Positions 9,830 through 18,325 of a stretch of 40,141 bases of DNA are shown piece after piece. The notes below the pieces were generated by a model, which saw only the letters and a program-made list of their open reading frames with translations, was not told the origin of the DNA and made no database searches. How positions within the stretch are numbered: the stretch's first letter is position 1; the number at the start of each line of letters is the position of its first letter. Both the position numbers and the translations under genes were made by a program. Source of the DNA: Microcaldota archaeon (GTDB lineage: Archaea; Micrarchaeota; Micrarchaeia; Micrarchaeales; CABMGC01); assembly GCA_021850805.1 (NCBI GenBank), contig JAJZKO010000005.1:1-40141 (forward strand), written 5' to 3'.

Positions 9830-12055
9830 CTATTGCCAGGTATAAAAGCTCACGTTGTAAAGACCCGAAGTGCTGCTTGAGTAGTTTTCTGCTGATACGG
9901 GCAGAACCTGGCGGTTAACATTGAATGAACTAGCGAAAGATGGATTTGTATAATTAGTTGGCAGGTACGTTACATTTAGCGCATATCCCGTATATCCGCT
10001 GCCAGAATAATCATTTGCATCTCCTTCGAGAGGCCACCAGCCTATTAAGGCCGCCGACTGGTTTGGTATGCCGTATTTGCCTTCCGAATAGAGTGATGCT
10101 ATCTGGTTTGACGTAAGGCTTTCATTATAAAGCTGCACATTTGATATGAATCCATCGAAATACACTGGAGGAGCAGTATTTGGGGAGTATCCAAAGTAGA
10201 GGGGGTACCCGCTATTTATTTTTGATTTTGATACATACCTTGCAGCAAGTTGTCCGTCTAAGTACTCTGTGACATTTCCTGAAGAGTAGTTATATGAGAC
10301 GGCGACATACGTCCATACCCTTGGCACTACGTTCCCAAAGGTATAATCCTTTACCCCGAATATGACGAAATCGTAAGTGTTGTTTAGTATCCTCAGTGCG
10401 AAGTTCTGGTTATTTTTGCCCTGGGATACTATGGTCCTGTTCCCATTGTAAACCGTTGGATACACCCATGCCCCAATTGTCAGGGCACTTGCGTTGTTGT
10501 ATACCGGTTCGGTCTCTATAAGGCTATTTGTCCCGTCGAAAAATGCAGTGCTTGCGTTGAATGAACTCACTATTCCGTTGTTTGCAAGAGAAGATACGGC
10601 AAGTTTGTAGTTTGAGATGCTCGAATAGGCAGAAATGCCTTCTGCACAACTTCCGAGATTGCTTATATACAAGGAGGACATTTCCGATATGAGCGATGGG
10701 TTTTTATTCGAGGGGCATGCGCCATATGCAAGCAGCTTGGTTCCTGCGGATGTATATAGCCTGCCGTATGCAAGGGACATTGAGCTTGCCAATATGCCAT
10801 ATGAAGAAGGGATTCCGCTAAACCAGTTAGTCTTGCCTGTAGAGATGTTCTGCGAAAGGACATAGTTCTCAGGCCATGCGGTGTACAATGTTCCCCTAGA
10901 ACTTACCGGCACGTTCAATACTATTATGCACTGCCTTCCGTTGCCCCCTAGAGAACCTGAGCCTTTTTTGCATTTGCCTGGAGGAGGGGGAGGCGGAGGA
11001 TTGCATGTCACAGAGCCGGCACAGAATGATGGCTTGTACTGCCATATAAGGTATTTCCCACCTGCAAATGCAAAGGTAGATTCTGTGTTCTGGAATACTA
11101 TCTCATCGTTGTTTATGACTGCACCGTATACTTCAGCGCCTGATGGATAATTGGTTATAGTAGTGCCGTTTAGATATTCTATAATGGCATTTTCGTACTG
11201 CCCGAAAGCCACATAGCTGCTGTTCATCGCAAGCCCCTGCAGCACACTGTAGCTCTGCGACCAGAGCTCCTCTGGATAGCCGGTGTTTGTAGATAGGCTT
11301 ACCATTGAGAGCGTATCTGGAGTCTCTATGGCAAGAAGTTCTCCGCTGGAAGCTATGCTTACTGGATTGTTTGAGAGTGTAAATATCCAGTCTATAGTGC
11401 CGTTTGGTGCGTATAGCGAGTAGACATTGTCCGATGCAGTTCCGAATATTACCTGCCTTCCGTGTACCAGTATAGGCGTAGTAAGGGGGCCTTGGGTGCT
11501 TACTATGTTCTGATCCCACGCAGTAGAGAGCGTCCTTGGATTCATCTCAACTATATCTGTCCCATTTGCATATATCAGCATTCCACCATAAACAGCCAGG
11601 GAAGTTACATTGGTATATGCGTTTTTCTTCCATACGATGGATCCTGATGAGGAGTTTATTGCGTATATGTAGTTGTATGCAGCGAAGAATACCATCCCGT
11701 AATCTGCAACGATAGTTGCATTGGTTATGGAAAACGATGAGTTGTAAGTATAAGATAGGGATGGTGAAGATGGACCTGTTGGGTTATATCCATTCCGTGA
11801 ATAGTTGCTCTGGTACTGATCCCACACTTCTGTAGCAGCAGCTTCCTGCTGCGCCATCTGATATGCCATTGGTACGCTACTGCTTAGAGAAGATAAATTT
11901 GTTGATATAAGATATCCTATTGCGGCTTGAGTCTCAGAGTAGGATGTCGCATACGTGGTCTGTGGTGTGAAGTGGAAGTACACTAGTAGAGAGACGCTTG
12001 CCACAGCAATCGCAAGCGCAAATATCGAATCGAGTGTGAAGGCTATGCCTTTCAT
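9830..12055 (-). CDS. Prepilin-like N-terminus, PQQ-type beta-propeller plus LamG surface protein (741 aa)
   Basis: N-term MKGIAFTLDSIFALAIAVASVSLLVYF; propeller-like repeats (YIYAINSSSGSIVWKKNAYTNVTSLAVYGGMLIYANGTDIVEMNPRTLSTAWDQN); LamG (IGAWVYPT...; WWPLEGDANDYSGSGYTG). Confidence 0.83.
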   Translation of the reverse strand: MKGIAFTLDSIFALAIAVASVSLLVYFHFTPQTTYATSYSETQAAIGYLISTNLSSLSSSVPMAYQMAQQEAAATEVWDQYQSNYSRNGYNPTGPSSPSLSYTYNSSFSITNATIVADYGMVFFAAYNYIYAINSSSGSIVWKKNAYTNVTSLAVYGGMLIYANGTDIVEMNPRTLSTAWDQNIVSTQGPLTTPILVHGRQVIFGTASDNVYSLYAPNGTIDWIFTLSNNPVSIASSGELLAIETPDTLSMVSLSTNTGYPEELWSQSYSVLQGLAMNSSYVAFGQYENAIIEYLNGTTITNYPSGAEVYGAVINNDEIVFQNTESTFAFAGGKYLIWQYKPSFCAGSVTCNPPPPPPPGKCKKGSGSLGGNGRQCIIVLNVPVSSRGTLYTAWPENYVLSQNISTGKTNWFSGIPSSYGILASSMSLAYGRLYTSAGTKLLAYGACPSNKNPSLISEMSSLYISNLGSCAEGISAYSSISNYKLAVSSLANNGIVSSFNASTAFFDGTNSLIETEPVYNNASALTIGAWVYPTVYNGNRTIVSQGKNNQNFALRILNNTYDFVIFGVKDYTFGNVVPRVWTYVAVSYNYSSGNVTEYLDGQLAARYVSKSKINSGYPLYFGYSPNTAPPVYFDGFISNVQLYNESLTSNQIASLYSEGKYGIPNQSAALIGWWPLEGDANDYSGSGYTGYALNVTYLPTNYTNPSFASSFNVNRQVLPVSAENYSSSTSGLYNVSFYTWQ

Positions 12056-12102
12056 CCCATACCGCCCACAATATCATAACATTATGTATATTTAACTGTT
12101 CC

Positions 12103-12654
12103 TCAGCTTACCCCAAAAGTTGTATTTGTCCAGACGAGTACGCGCATCTCCACGGTCTTGTTGTCAAGTGTTACAAACCTATTTGAGACTTCTATGGCTG
12201 TTGCACCACTGGAGAGCGGGTTTTTGCCTATCGACAGGTCTACCCCGCTGCCTGAAAATGTTATGTAGTAGTCGTAGCTGAGCCCCAGCTGTGCCTTCGT
12301 TGCCTGATAATTGTAATTTGACATTCCATACAGGGCCATGACCTTTGACTCGGATAAACTTGAAGATGCGAATCCATTATTCCGATTGCCTAATCCTATG
12401 CTGATGTTGTGCCAGGTAAGGGTGTTTGAGATTGAGATCTGCGAATCCCAGTTTGATGGATATCCTGTTCCAAGAAGCTGTATGCTGAAGCTATTCAGCT
12501 GCATTTCCATGTTCCCAACCCCGTACCCATATGAAACCGCAAATTGGTTGGAAACGTTATACCACACATCCGTAGCTATCAGGACAGCTGCTGTGAATAT
12601 TATCATTGCGAAGAGAGCATCGAATGACCAGAACTGTGCTTTTCTGCTTTTCAT
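12103..12654 (-). CDS. Prepilin-like small surface protein
   Basis: N-term MKSRKAQFWSFDALFAMIIFTAAVLIATDVW (basic head, KA/Q junction, TM), about 150-aa secreted portion, within the operon. Confidence 0.78.
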   Translation of the reverse strand: MKSRKAQFWSFDALFAMIIFTAAVLIATDVWYNVSNQFAVSYGYGVGNMEMQLNSFSIQLLGTGYPSNWDSQISISNTLTWHNISIGLGNRNNGFASSSLSESKVMALYGMSNYNYQATKAQLGLSYDYYITFSGSGVDLSIGKNPLSSGATAIEVSNRFVTLDNKTVEMRVLVWTNTTFGVS

Positions 12655-12664
12655 GCGTTATCAT

Positions 12665-15600
12665 CTATGGTACGGTTATTGAGGAATACGGCTGCGCCTG
12701 CGATTGATATAGCTGCATTACGTCCTGGCTGCTGAGCGCGCTCTTTAGCACCATCAGGTTTGAGATTGTGCCATTAAAGTTCCTATCTAGCTGCCCTATA
12801 GTGCCAGTCTTGAACCCAAGGCAGCCCACCTTTGGGGAGGTATCCCATACAAGCTGACCATCTATGTAGCCGTAAGGCTGTCCGTTGTCAAGCACCAGAG
12901 TCGTATATATCCAGCGGCCTTTGTAGGAGCCTGGGAAGACCTCAGAGTTCGGCACTGTGCCGTTTCTTACTTCGAAACGCAGGTTATTGTTGTTATATTC
13001 TATATCGGCATAGCTTGGATTGTAAAAATCAAATACACCGCCCATATTCCCTGTCGACTCCATCCCTGAATCGTACGACCATGCGGATATTGTGAAATTG
13101 CAGACATTGCTGCTGCCCAGGTTTACTGGCACTGATACCTTGCTGTTTTGCCCGTTAAATAGCAATCCTGCACTGCCTATTGCGTGTGTGCGTGTTGGCG
13201 CAGTTACATTGAACTGTGCATAGGCTATCCCGGAAGCAGTGCCGTTATTTCCGTATCCTGATGTATCGTTTGCGTTGCCGTCGAGGGGCCACCAGCCAAC
13301 AGGATCCGCCTGCTGTATGGGGGAAGCATACTGTCCGTTTGAATATATCTGATATGCCTCGCTCGATGTCAGCGGCTGCCCGTATACCTGCAGATTGGAC
13401 AGGTATCCGTAGAAAGATCTTCCGGCATTGTCTGTTCCCAAGAGCATGCTGTTCGATGGTATGTGTGGATTTGTCTCTGCCGGCGAAGTGTATACAAGCG
13501 CGCCGTTTGAATATACATTATATTCTACTCCGCCGCCAGATGGCTTGGAGGATAATATCAGATTGTACCATGTATCTGGAAGTATTCTGTCCTTTGTACA
13601 GATCCAACGCACCCCTGATTCGAGTATTGAGATATTATATAGGGGGCATGATGTTGGAGATCCGCCAAGGTATAATCCGTATCCGTTTGAGCCTCCGTTA
13701 TCTCCCATCAGGAAGAGGACCTGGCCTGAGGATGGGTTTGTGTCATATACCCATTCGCTGACAGAAGTGGAATTAACTGAGCTGTCCTGAATTGGAATTA
13801 CTATTTTGGATGATCCGGTGAAATTCGCCGCAAGAAGCTGCGACGAATTCGTTACCGTATCATTAGTATACGCTGGAGAATATGCTATGTTGCCGTATTG
13901 CGTGAGGTTGGCAGTATTCTCGTAATCGTTGGAATCGCCGTCAAGAGGATACCATGAGACAAGATAGGTGCTCTTAAGCGGAGGCCCATTTAGACCTTCC
14001 GAATATATTTGTGTTATGTTTTTATTAGGAAGCAGGTAGTTGTATATCTGCACATCGCTTATCTTTCCATCGAAACCATATAATGGCTGCGCATAGCGGG
14101 CTTGATACCCCGTATTGCACCCAATTCCAGAGTAATGCGTGCCTGCGTTATATTCGACTTGGCTTGGTCCAGATTCATTATTTGATCCCTCGAATATGGT
14201 TACTATTCCATTGTCAACTGAGCCGCCTGTAAGTTCTGCAGCGACAAATGTCCACTTTTTAAGGGGAATGTGCAGTGTAGAGTTAAAGTATACCCAGTAT
14301 CCGGGAGTATTTACGTTCCACGAGGAAGCGGTAAGGTTTCCGCTGCCGGTTAGTCCAAAAAATAAAGTATCTGGAGGATTTCCTTCGGTATATATCGCCT
14401 GGTTGTGTTCAGGCGTATATGAATTCAGGTATATCCATGCGGTAATCAGGTAATTTGGGTACGTATTAAGTGGCGCTGAAGTTGAATTTGCCAGGCATGT
14501 TGTGCTTCCGTCAAAATTTATGGCTTGGGTTGGTGACGCCCAGGATGTATTGAAAAGTCTTGAGCCTGAATCCTGTGGAAGATCGTATGTCCTGTTCCCC
14601 GTGCCGAGATTAAGAGGCCACCAGTCAGTAAGGTTTCGCTGCAGCATCTGATTGCCAGTGAAGGCGGTGGCTGTTACCATGGCACTTGTTTCGTACAAGG
14701 GCACAGATAGGTAAGCAGTCGACACCCCATACGCAGTGGTATTATTCGACTCTATGGGCTTTTCTGTACTTGAGAAATTGCCAGAAGTTGCAACGAAGGA
14801 AACAAGCGCATTTTTCAGCGGAGTCCCGCGGTTATTCGTAACGTAGGCATTTATCTGGCTTATCAGGTCGTATGTTATTGTACCTATAAGAGTTCCTGAA
14901 GTGCCGCTGCCTATGAACTGTTTTGTATTTCCGTCAAATGGATACCACGCTGCAAGGTTGTTGACGTTTATGGGTGTACCGCCGATACCTCTCTGGTATA
15001 TTGCATTTATCTGGTTCTCCGTGAGGCTTGTGTTGTATATCTGCAGATTCCCTATGCCACCATAGTAGTATAGCCCTCCGGAAGGCCATCCGGATATCTG
15101 GTAATTATTAGAAGCCGTGCCTGAAGATGGAGGGCCTGCACACTGCTCCATCTGCTGCGGCACGCCGTTTATGTATAGTTTGCTCTCTCCAGTATAAGCG
15201 CCGTTGTAAAAATCTGCCGCAACGAAAACAAGCTTATTTTTTACTACCAGAGAGGGTATGCCGTAGTCATCCTGCAGATATCCAGTAGAGAGGCTGGTGC
15301 TGCCTGTAGTAAAGCCAAAGCAGTAATTGGTGATATACAAGGCGTACCTATTGAAACCGAATGGAACCTCTCCGCTTGGTTGGCCATCCCAGTACATCCA
15401 GAAAGTTACAGTATTATTGCCACCTGAAGTGAGATTTACGGCTCCGCTGTCGGCAGATACATAGGAGCTTCCGCTGAAATTGGCATAGTAGGATGTGCTT
15501 GATGTCGTCTTTATGTATGCAGGCGTATCGTTTTTCATGCTCGTCTGGGAATTGCAGTCAAGATCTATGCATACCTGGCCATCCCTATTCTGCAGCGTTA

Positions 15601-15997
15601 GTGAGCCAGGTGCTGTTGGAATCAGGTATGTCCCCTGCGCATCTACGAATGTGCTGTTTGATACTATGTTCTGCACATCTGCATGGCTTATCGCGCTTAG
15701 TACCTGGCTGCCCTCCTTGGTCTGCAGGAGGATGAATCCGCTCTTGCTTATGGTTATATTGTACGCGCTTACGCTTATCCCGCGAGGAAGCACTATTGAT
15801 GTGCTATATCCGTTCCCAAGAGACGCCGCAGTGTCTATCTGCGAGGCTATGTACTGTGATGCATATTCGAGCTCAGAAGAGAGCTGCTCGTTTAGTGCAA
15901 CTGACCTCTGCGCAAGCAGAACGCCGAATACCAGGAGCGATATGAATAGTATGAATACAAAAAGCACTATGAATTCAAGGGCTATTTGGAATCGCAT
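12665..15997 (-). CDS. Prepilin-like N-terminus, giant multi-LamG surface protein with Ig-like segment
   Basis: N-term MRFQIALEFIVLFVFILFISLLVFGVLL; about four LamG-like modules with WYPFDGNTKQ, WYPLDGDSNDY and WWPLDGNANDTSGYGNNGTA; Ig-like INAYVTNNRGTPLKNALVSFVATSGNFSS. ORF extends to 16033; ATG at 15997 chosen as start. Confidence 0.83.
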   Translation of the reverse strand: MRFQIALEFIVLFVFILFISLLVFGVLLAQRSVALNEQLSSELEYASQYIASQIDTAASLGNGYSTSIVLPRGISVSAYNITISKSGFILLQTKEGSQVLSAISHADVQNIVSNSTFVDAQGTYLIPTAPGSLTLQNRDGQVCIDLDCNSQTSMKNDTPAYIKTTSSTSYYANFSGSSYVSADSGAVNLTSGGNNTVTFWMYWDGQPSGEVPFGFNRYALYITNYCFGFTTGSTSLSTGYLQDDYGIPSLVVKNKLVFVAADFYNGAYTGESKLYINGVPQQMEQCAGPPSSGTASNNYQISGWPSGGLYYYGGIGNLQIYNTSLTENQINAIYQRGIGGTPINVNNLAAWYPFDGNTKQFIGSGTSGTLIGTITYDLISQINAYVTNNRGTPLKNALVSFVATSGNFSSTEKPIESNNTTAYGVSTAYLSVPLYETSAMVTATAFTGNQMLQRNLTDWWPLNLGTGNRTYDLPQDSGSRLFNTSWASPTQAINFDGSTTCLANSTSAPLNTYPNYLITAWIYLNSYTPEHNQAIYTEGNPPDTLFFGLTGSGNLTASSWNVNTPGYWVYFNSTLHIPLKKWTFVAAELTGGSVDNGIVTIFEGSNNESGPSQVEYNAGTHYSGIGCNTGYQARYAQPLYGFDGKISDVQIYNYLLPNKNITQIYSEGLNGPPLKSTYLVSWYPLDGDSNDYENTANLTQYGNIAYSPAYTNDTVTNSSQLLAANFTGSSKIVIPIQDSSVNSTSVSEWVYDTNPSSGQVLFLMGDNGGSNGYGLYLGGSPTSCPLYNISILESGVRWICTKDRILPDTWYNLILSSKPSGGGVEYNVYSNGALVYTSPAETNPHIPSNSMLLGTDNAGRSFYGYLSNLQVYGQPLTSSEAYQIYSNGQYASPIQQADPVGWWPLDGNANDTSGYGNNGTASGIAYAQFNVTAPTRTHAIGSAGLLFNGQNSKVSVPVNLGSSNVCNFTISAWSYDSGMESTGNMGGVFDFYNPSYADIEYNNNNLRFEVRNGTVPNSEVFPGSYKGRWIYTTLVLDNGQPYGYIDGQLVWDTSPKVGCLGFKTGTIGQLDRNFNGTISNLMVLKSALSSQDVMQLYQSQAQPYSSITVP

Positions 15998-16005
15998 CCT
16001 TACCA

Positions 16006-16491
16006 CTATACCACTGGTGTGACGTACACGCACGGAATCGATGGCTCAGATGGGCATGACTGCTGGTAGCTCATGTTGAGCAGGTATGTCCCTGTAGAGG
16101 TAACGCTGTCCAGATTGCCGCTTATGTTTGCGGTGGTGTATGAGGTTATCTCGCTTGTGCCTGAAGTCGCCTGTATGACAAATGTTATCTGATGCCCCAC
16201 GCCATTTGAATTGGACCCGCCAACGTATATGTTGAGCACGCCTGGAGGCACCTGCACCTGCACAAGCTGCCTTGCGGGATAGCCCTCCGATCCTACCAGT
16301 GTCGCAATGCTGGATATTTTTGACGCGGCCTGCTGGCTGGCTGCTGCGGACAGTGAAGCATTTGCATTTGCTATCTGTATGAATGCAAAGACCAGCAGTG
16401 GAAGAAGCAGCGCTAAACCGAAAGCAAGGGTGACAAGCAATTCGAAACTTGCCTGCGCCCTGATTTTTCTGAGCCGCATACTATTCTTCAT
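16006..16491 (-). CDS. Type IV pilin-like protein
   Basis: N-term MRLRKIRAQASFELLVTLAFGLALLLPLLVFAFIQIANANASL: RA/QASFE class III-like processing site with +5 Glu, then TM. Confidence 0.85.
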   Translation of the reverse strand: MKNSMRLRKIRAQASFELLVTLAFGLALLLPLLVFAFIQIANANASLSAAASQQAASKISSIATLVGSEGYPARQLVQVQVPPGVLNIYVGGSNSNGVGHQITFVIQATSGTSEITSYTTANISGNLDSVTSTGTYLLNMSYQQSCPSEPSIPCVYVTPVV

Positions 16492-17617
16492 CTAACCCAT
16501 ACCTGATCTTTCCAGACGCGTTTTTCTTGCGCTCCTTTGTAGATTTTATTATTTCGTATAGCTTATTAGATATTTCCCTTATCCCCTGTTCTATGGAGTA
16601 CCCTTCTGCAGAAGTCGATATGCGGCCCTTGCCGGATAATTCCAGGGATGCGCGGAATAGGTATGTCTTTGCCTTCTCCCTTTTTATATTGATAGTTACG
16701 CGCTCTACTGCCACGCTTGCAAACCTGTCAGCTTTTGCAGCAAGGGAGCCTATCTCGCCTTCTATAAATTCATAATAATCCCGTGTATATCGATCCAGTC
16801 CGGATATCTCTATGTCGGGACTGCTGGAATCTGTGCTTTCGGAGAGATACCTGAAAACATCGGTTATTGTAAGTATACCGACAGGATCAGACCCTTTTGT
16901 TACTACCAGTGATGATATCTTATTGTTTATCATCTTCTTTATTGCCTCGTTTGCAGGAAGCTGGTAACCTATAGTGTACACATTTTTTTCACAGATTGTT
17001 CCGACAGAATTCCTCTGCACGCCTTTGCCATTTCCGTATTCTGGATTTCTGGAATTAGCGTACAGTAAATGGCTTGATATGTTATTCTTAGTCAGAATGC
17101 CATATAGCCTTCCGTTGTCCATGACTATTAGCCTGTTGAGCTTGTTCTCCTCCATGATCTTCCTTGCTGCGCTTACCTGCATCTCTGGAGGAATGCTTAC
17201 AAGCGGATTTGCCATTAATTCCCTGACAGAGAGCTTGCTTACCATTTTTAATGAGAGTATTGCGCGCAACATGTCGGATCTCCTTATTACTCCGGAAACC
17301 GACTTGCCATTGTGGAATGGGAGCGCTTTTGCAGAGTTTTCATACATTGCCTTTATTGTCTCGTCGATGTCCGTATCCGCAGTTACATAAGGCACCTTCC
17401 TTGCAAGTTTGCCAAGCGGATAGCTTTTGCTCACCTGAAACATGCCAATGCCGGAGATATTGCCATACTCCACTGTACCGAAATATGCTCCCTGCTTGGT
17501 TACTATAGCTATTCTGCTGTCCTGCAGTTTTGCCAGGGCCTCTTCAAGAGGAGTTTTGTAATCATACATTGGCACCTTAGATATTAGTTCGCGCGGTATT
17601 TTTTGGAATGCGGGCAT
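16481..17617 (-). CDS. CBS-domain protein (four CBS-like repeats) with possible HPF/RaiA-like C-terminal domain
   Basis: Repeated CBS signatures (VRELMANPLVSIPPEMQVSAARKIMEENKLNRLIVMDNGRLYGILTKNNI; GYQLPANEAIKKMINNKISSLVVTKGSDPVGILTITDV). C-term ERVTINIKREKAKTYLFRASLELSGKGRISTSAEGYSIEQGIREISNKLYEIIKSTKERKK. Confidence 0.88.
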   Translation of the reverse strand: MPAFQKIPRELISKVPMYDYKTPLEEALAKLQDSRIAIVTKQGAYFGTVEYGNISGIGMFQVSKSYPLGKLARKVPYVTADTDIDETIKAMYENSAKALPFHNGKSVSGVIRRSDMLRAILSLKMVSKLSVRELMANPLVSIPPEMQVSAARKIMEENKLNRLIVMDNGRLYGILTKNNISSHLLYANSRNPEYGNGKGVQRNSVGTICEKNVYTIGYQLPANEAIKKMINNKISSLVVTKGSDPVGILTITDVFRYLSESTDSSSPDIEISGLDRYTRDYYEFIEGEIGSLAAKADRFASVAVERVTINIKREKAKTYLFRASLELSGKGRISTSAEGYSIEQGIREISNKLYEIIKSTKERKKNASGKIRYGLDEE

Positions 17618-17675
17618 ATTACCAACCTTTCATTATATTTATATTAACTAGGTGTTATAACTTATAAGTCCTGCT

Positions 17676-17746
17676 GCCGGGATGGCAGATTGGCCATGCG
17701 GTCGCCTGCAGAGCGACATAGGGGGGTTCGATTCCCTCTCCTGGCT
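17676..17746 (+). tRNA. tRNA-Cys (anticodon GCA)
   Basis: GCCGGGATGGCAGATTGGCCATGCGGTCGCCTGCAGAGCGACATAGGGGGGTTCGATTCCCTCTCCTGGCT: acceptor stem GCCGGGA/TCCTGGC, loop CTGCAGA. Confidence 0.95.
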
Positions 17747-17766
17747 GTATTATTGGGTAAGTCTTT

Positions 17767-18324
17767 ATGAGAGTAGTTGTTGGCATGTCAGGAGGCAGCG
17801 GGCAGGTATACGGCATACGCATACTTGAGTCCCTTAAGGCGCTTGGGCACGAGACGCACCTGATAATGACCAATGCCGCCAGGGAGACTATACGCGTAGA
17901 GACAGATACCACCCCTGAAAAGGTTGAGAAACTTGCTTCTGTGTCTTACAGAATAAAGGACTTCCTTGCACCTATAGCGAGCGGCTCATTCAGGTTTGAG
18001 GCGATGATAATTGCGCCGTGCAGCATGAAGATGCTTGCAGCAATAGCAAACGGCGTATCCTCAGATCTGCTCTCCAGGACCGCCGATGTCGCGTTGAAGG
18101 AGAGAAGGCGCCTGGTGGTAGTTCCTAGGGAGACGCCGCTGAACCTTATACATATACGGAATATGGAGTCCCTAACGCTGGCTGGCGGAGTGATACTCCC
18201 CCCAGAGCCGGCTTTTTATACGAGGCCCAAGAGCATAAGCGAGATCGTTGATTTTATAGCAGGCAGGGCATTGGATCTTGCGGGAATAGAGAATGATATA
18301 TCACCAAGATGGAATGGAATATGA
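17767..18324 (+). CDS. ubiX: UbiX-like flavin prenyltransferase
   Basis: MRVVVGMSGGSGQVYGIRILESLKALG; APIASGSFRFEAMIIAPCSMKMLAAIANG; RRRLVVVPRETPLNLIHIRNMESLTLAGGVILPPEPAFY. Confidence 0.95.
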   Translation: MRVVVGMSGGSGQVYGIRILESLKALGHETHLIMTNAARETIRVETDTTPEKVEKLASVSYRIKDFLAPIASGSFRFEAMIIAPCSMKMLAAIANGVSSDLLSRTADVALKERRRLVVVPRETPLNLIHIRNMESLTLAGGVILPPEPAFYTRPKSISEIVDFIAGRALDLAGIENDISPRWNGI

Positions 18325-18325
18325 C

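Noticed and set aside
13216-13761. 181-aa plus-strand ORF inside the giant LamG gene, and similar ORFs at 15493-16022
   Set aside because: Mirror frames of a clearly coding minus-strand gene, Arg/Cys-rich, no recognisable domain.
7160-16491. Repeated DNA segments considered as CRISPR or mobile repeats
   Set aside because: Repeats are in frame, imperfect and encode the LamG signature; there is no regular spacer pattern and no transposase.
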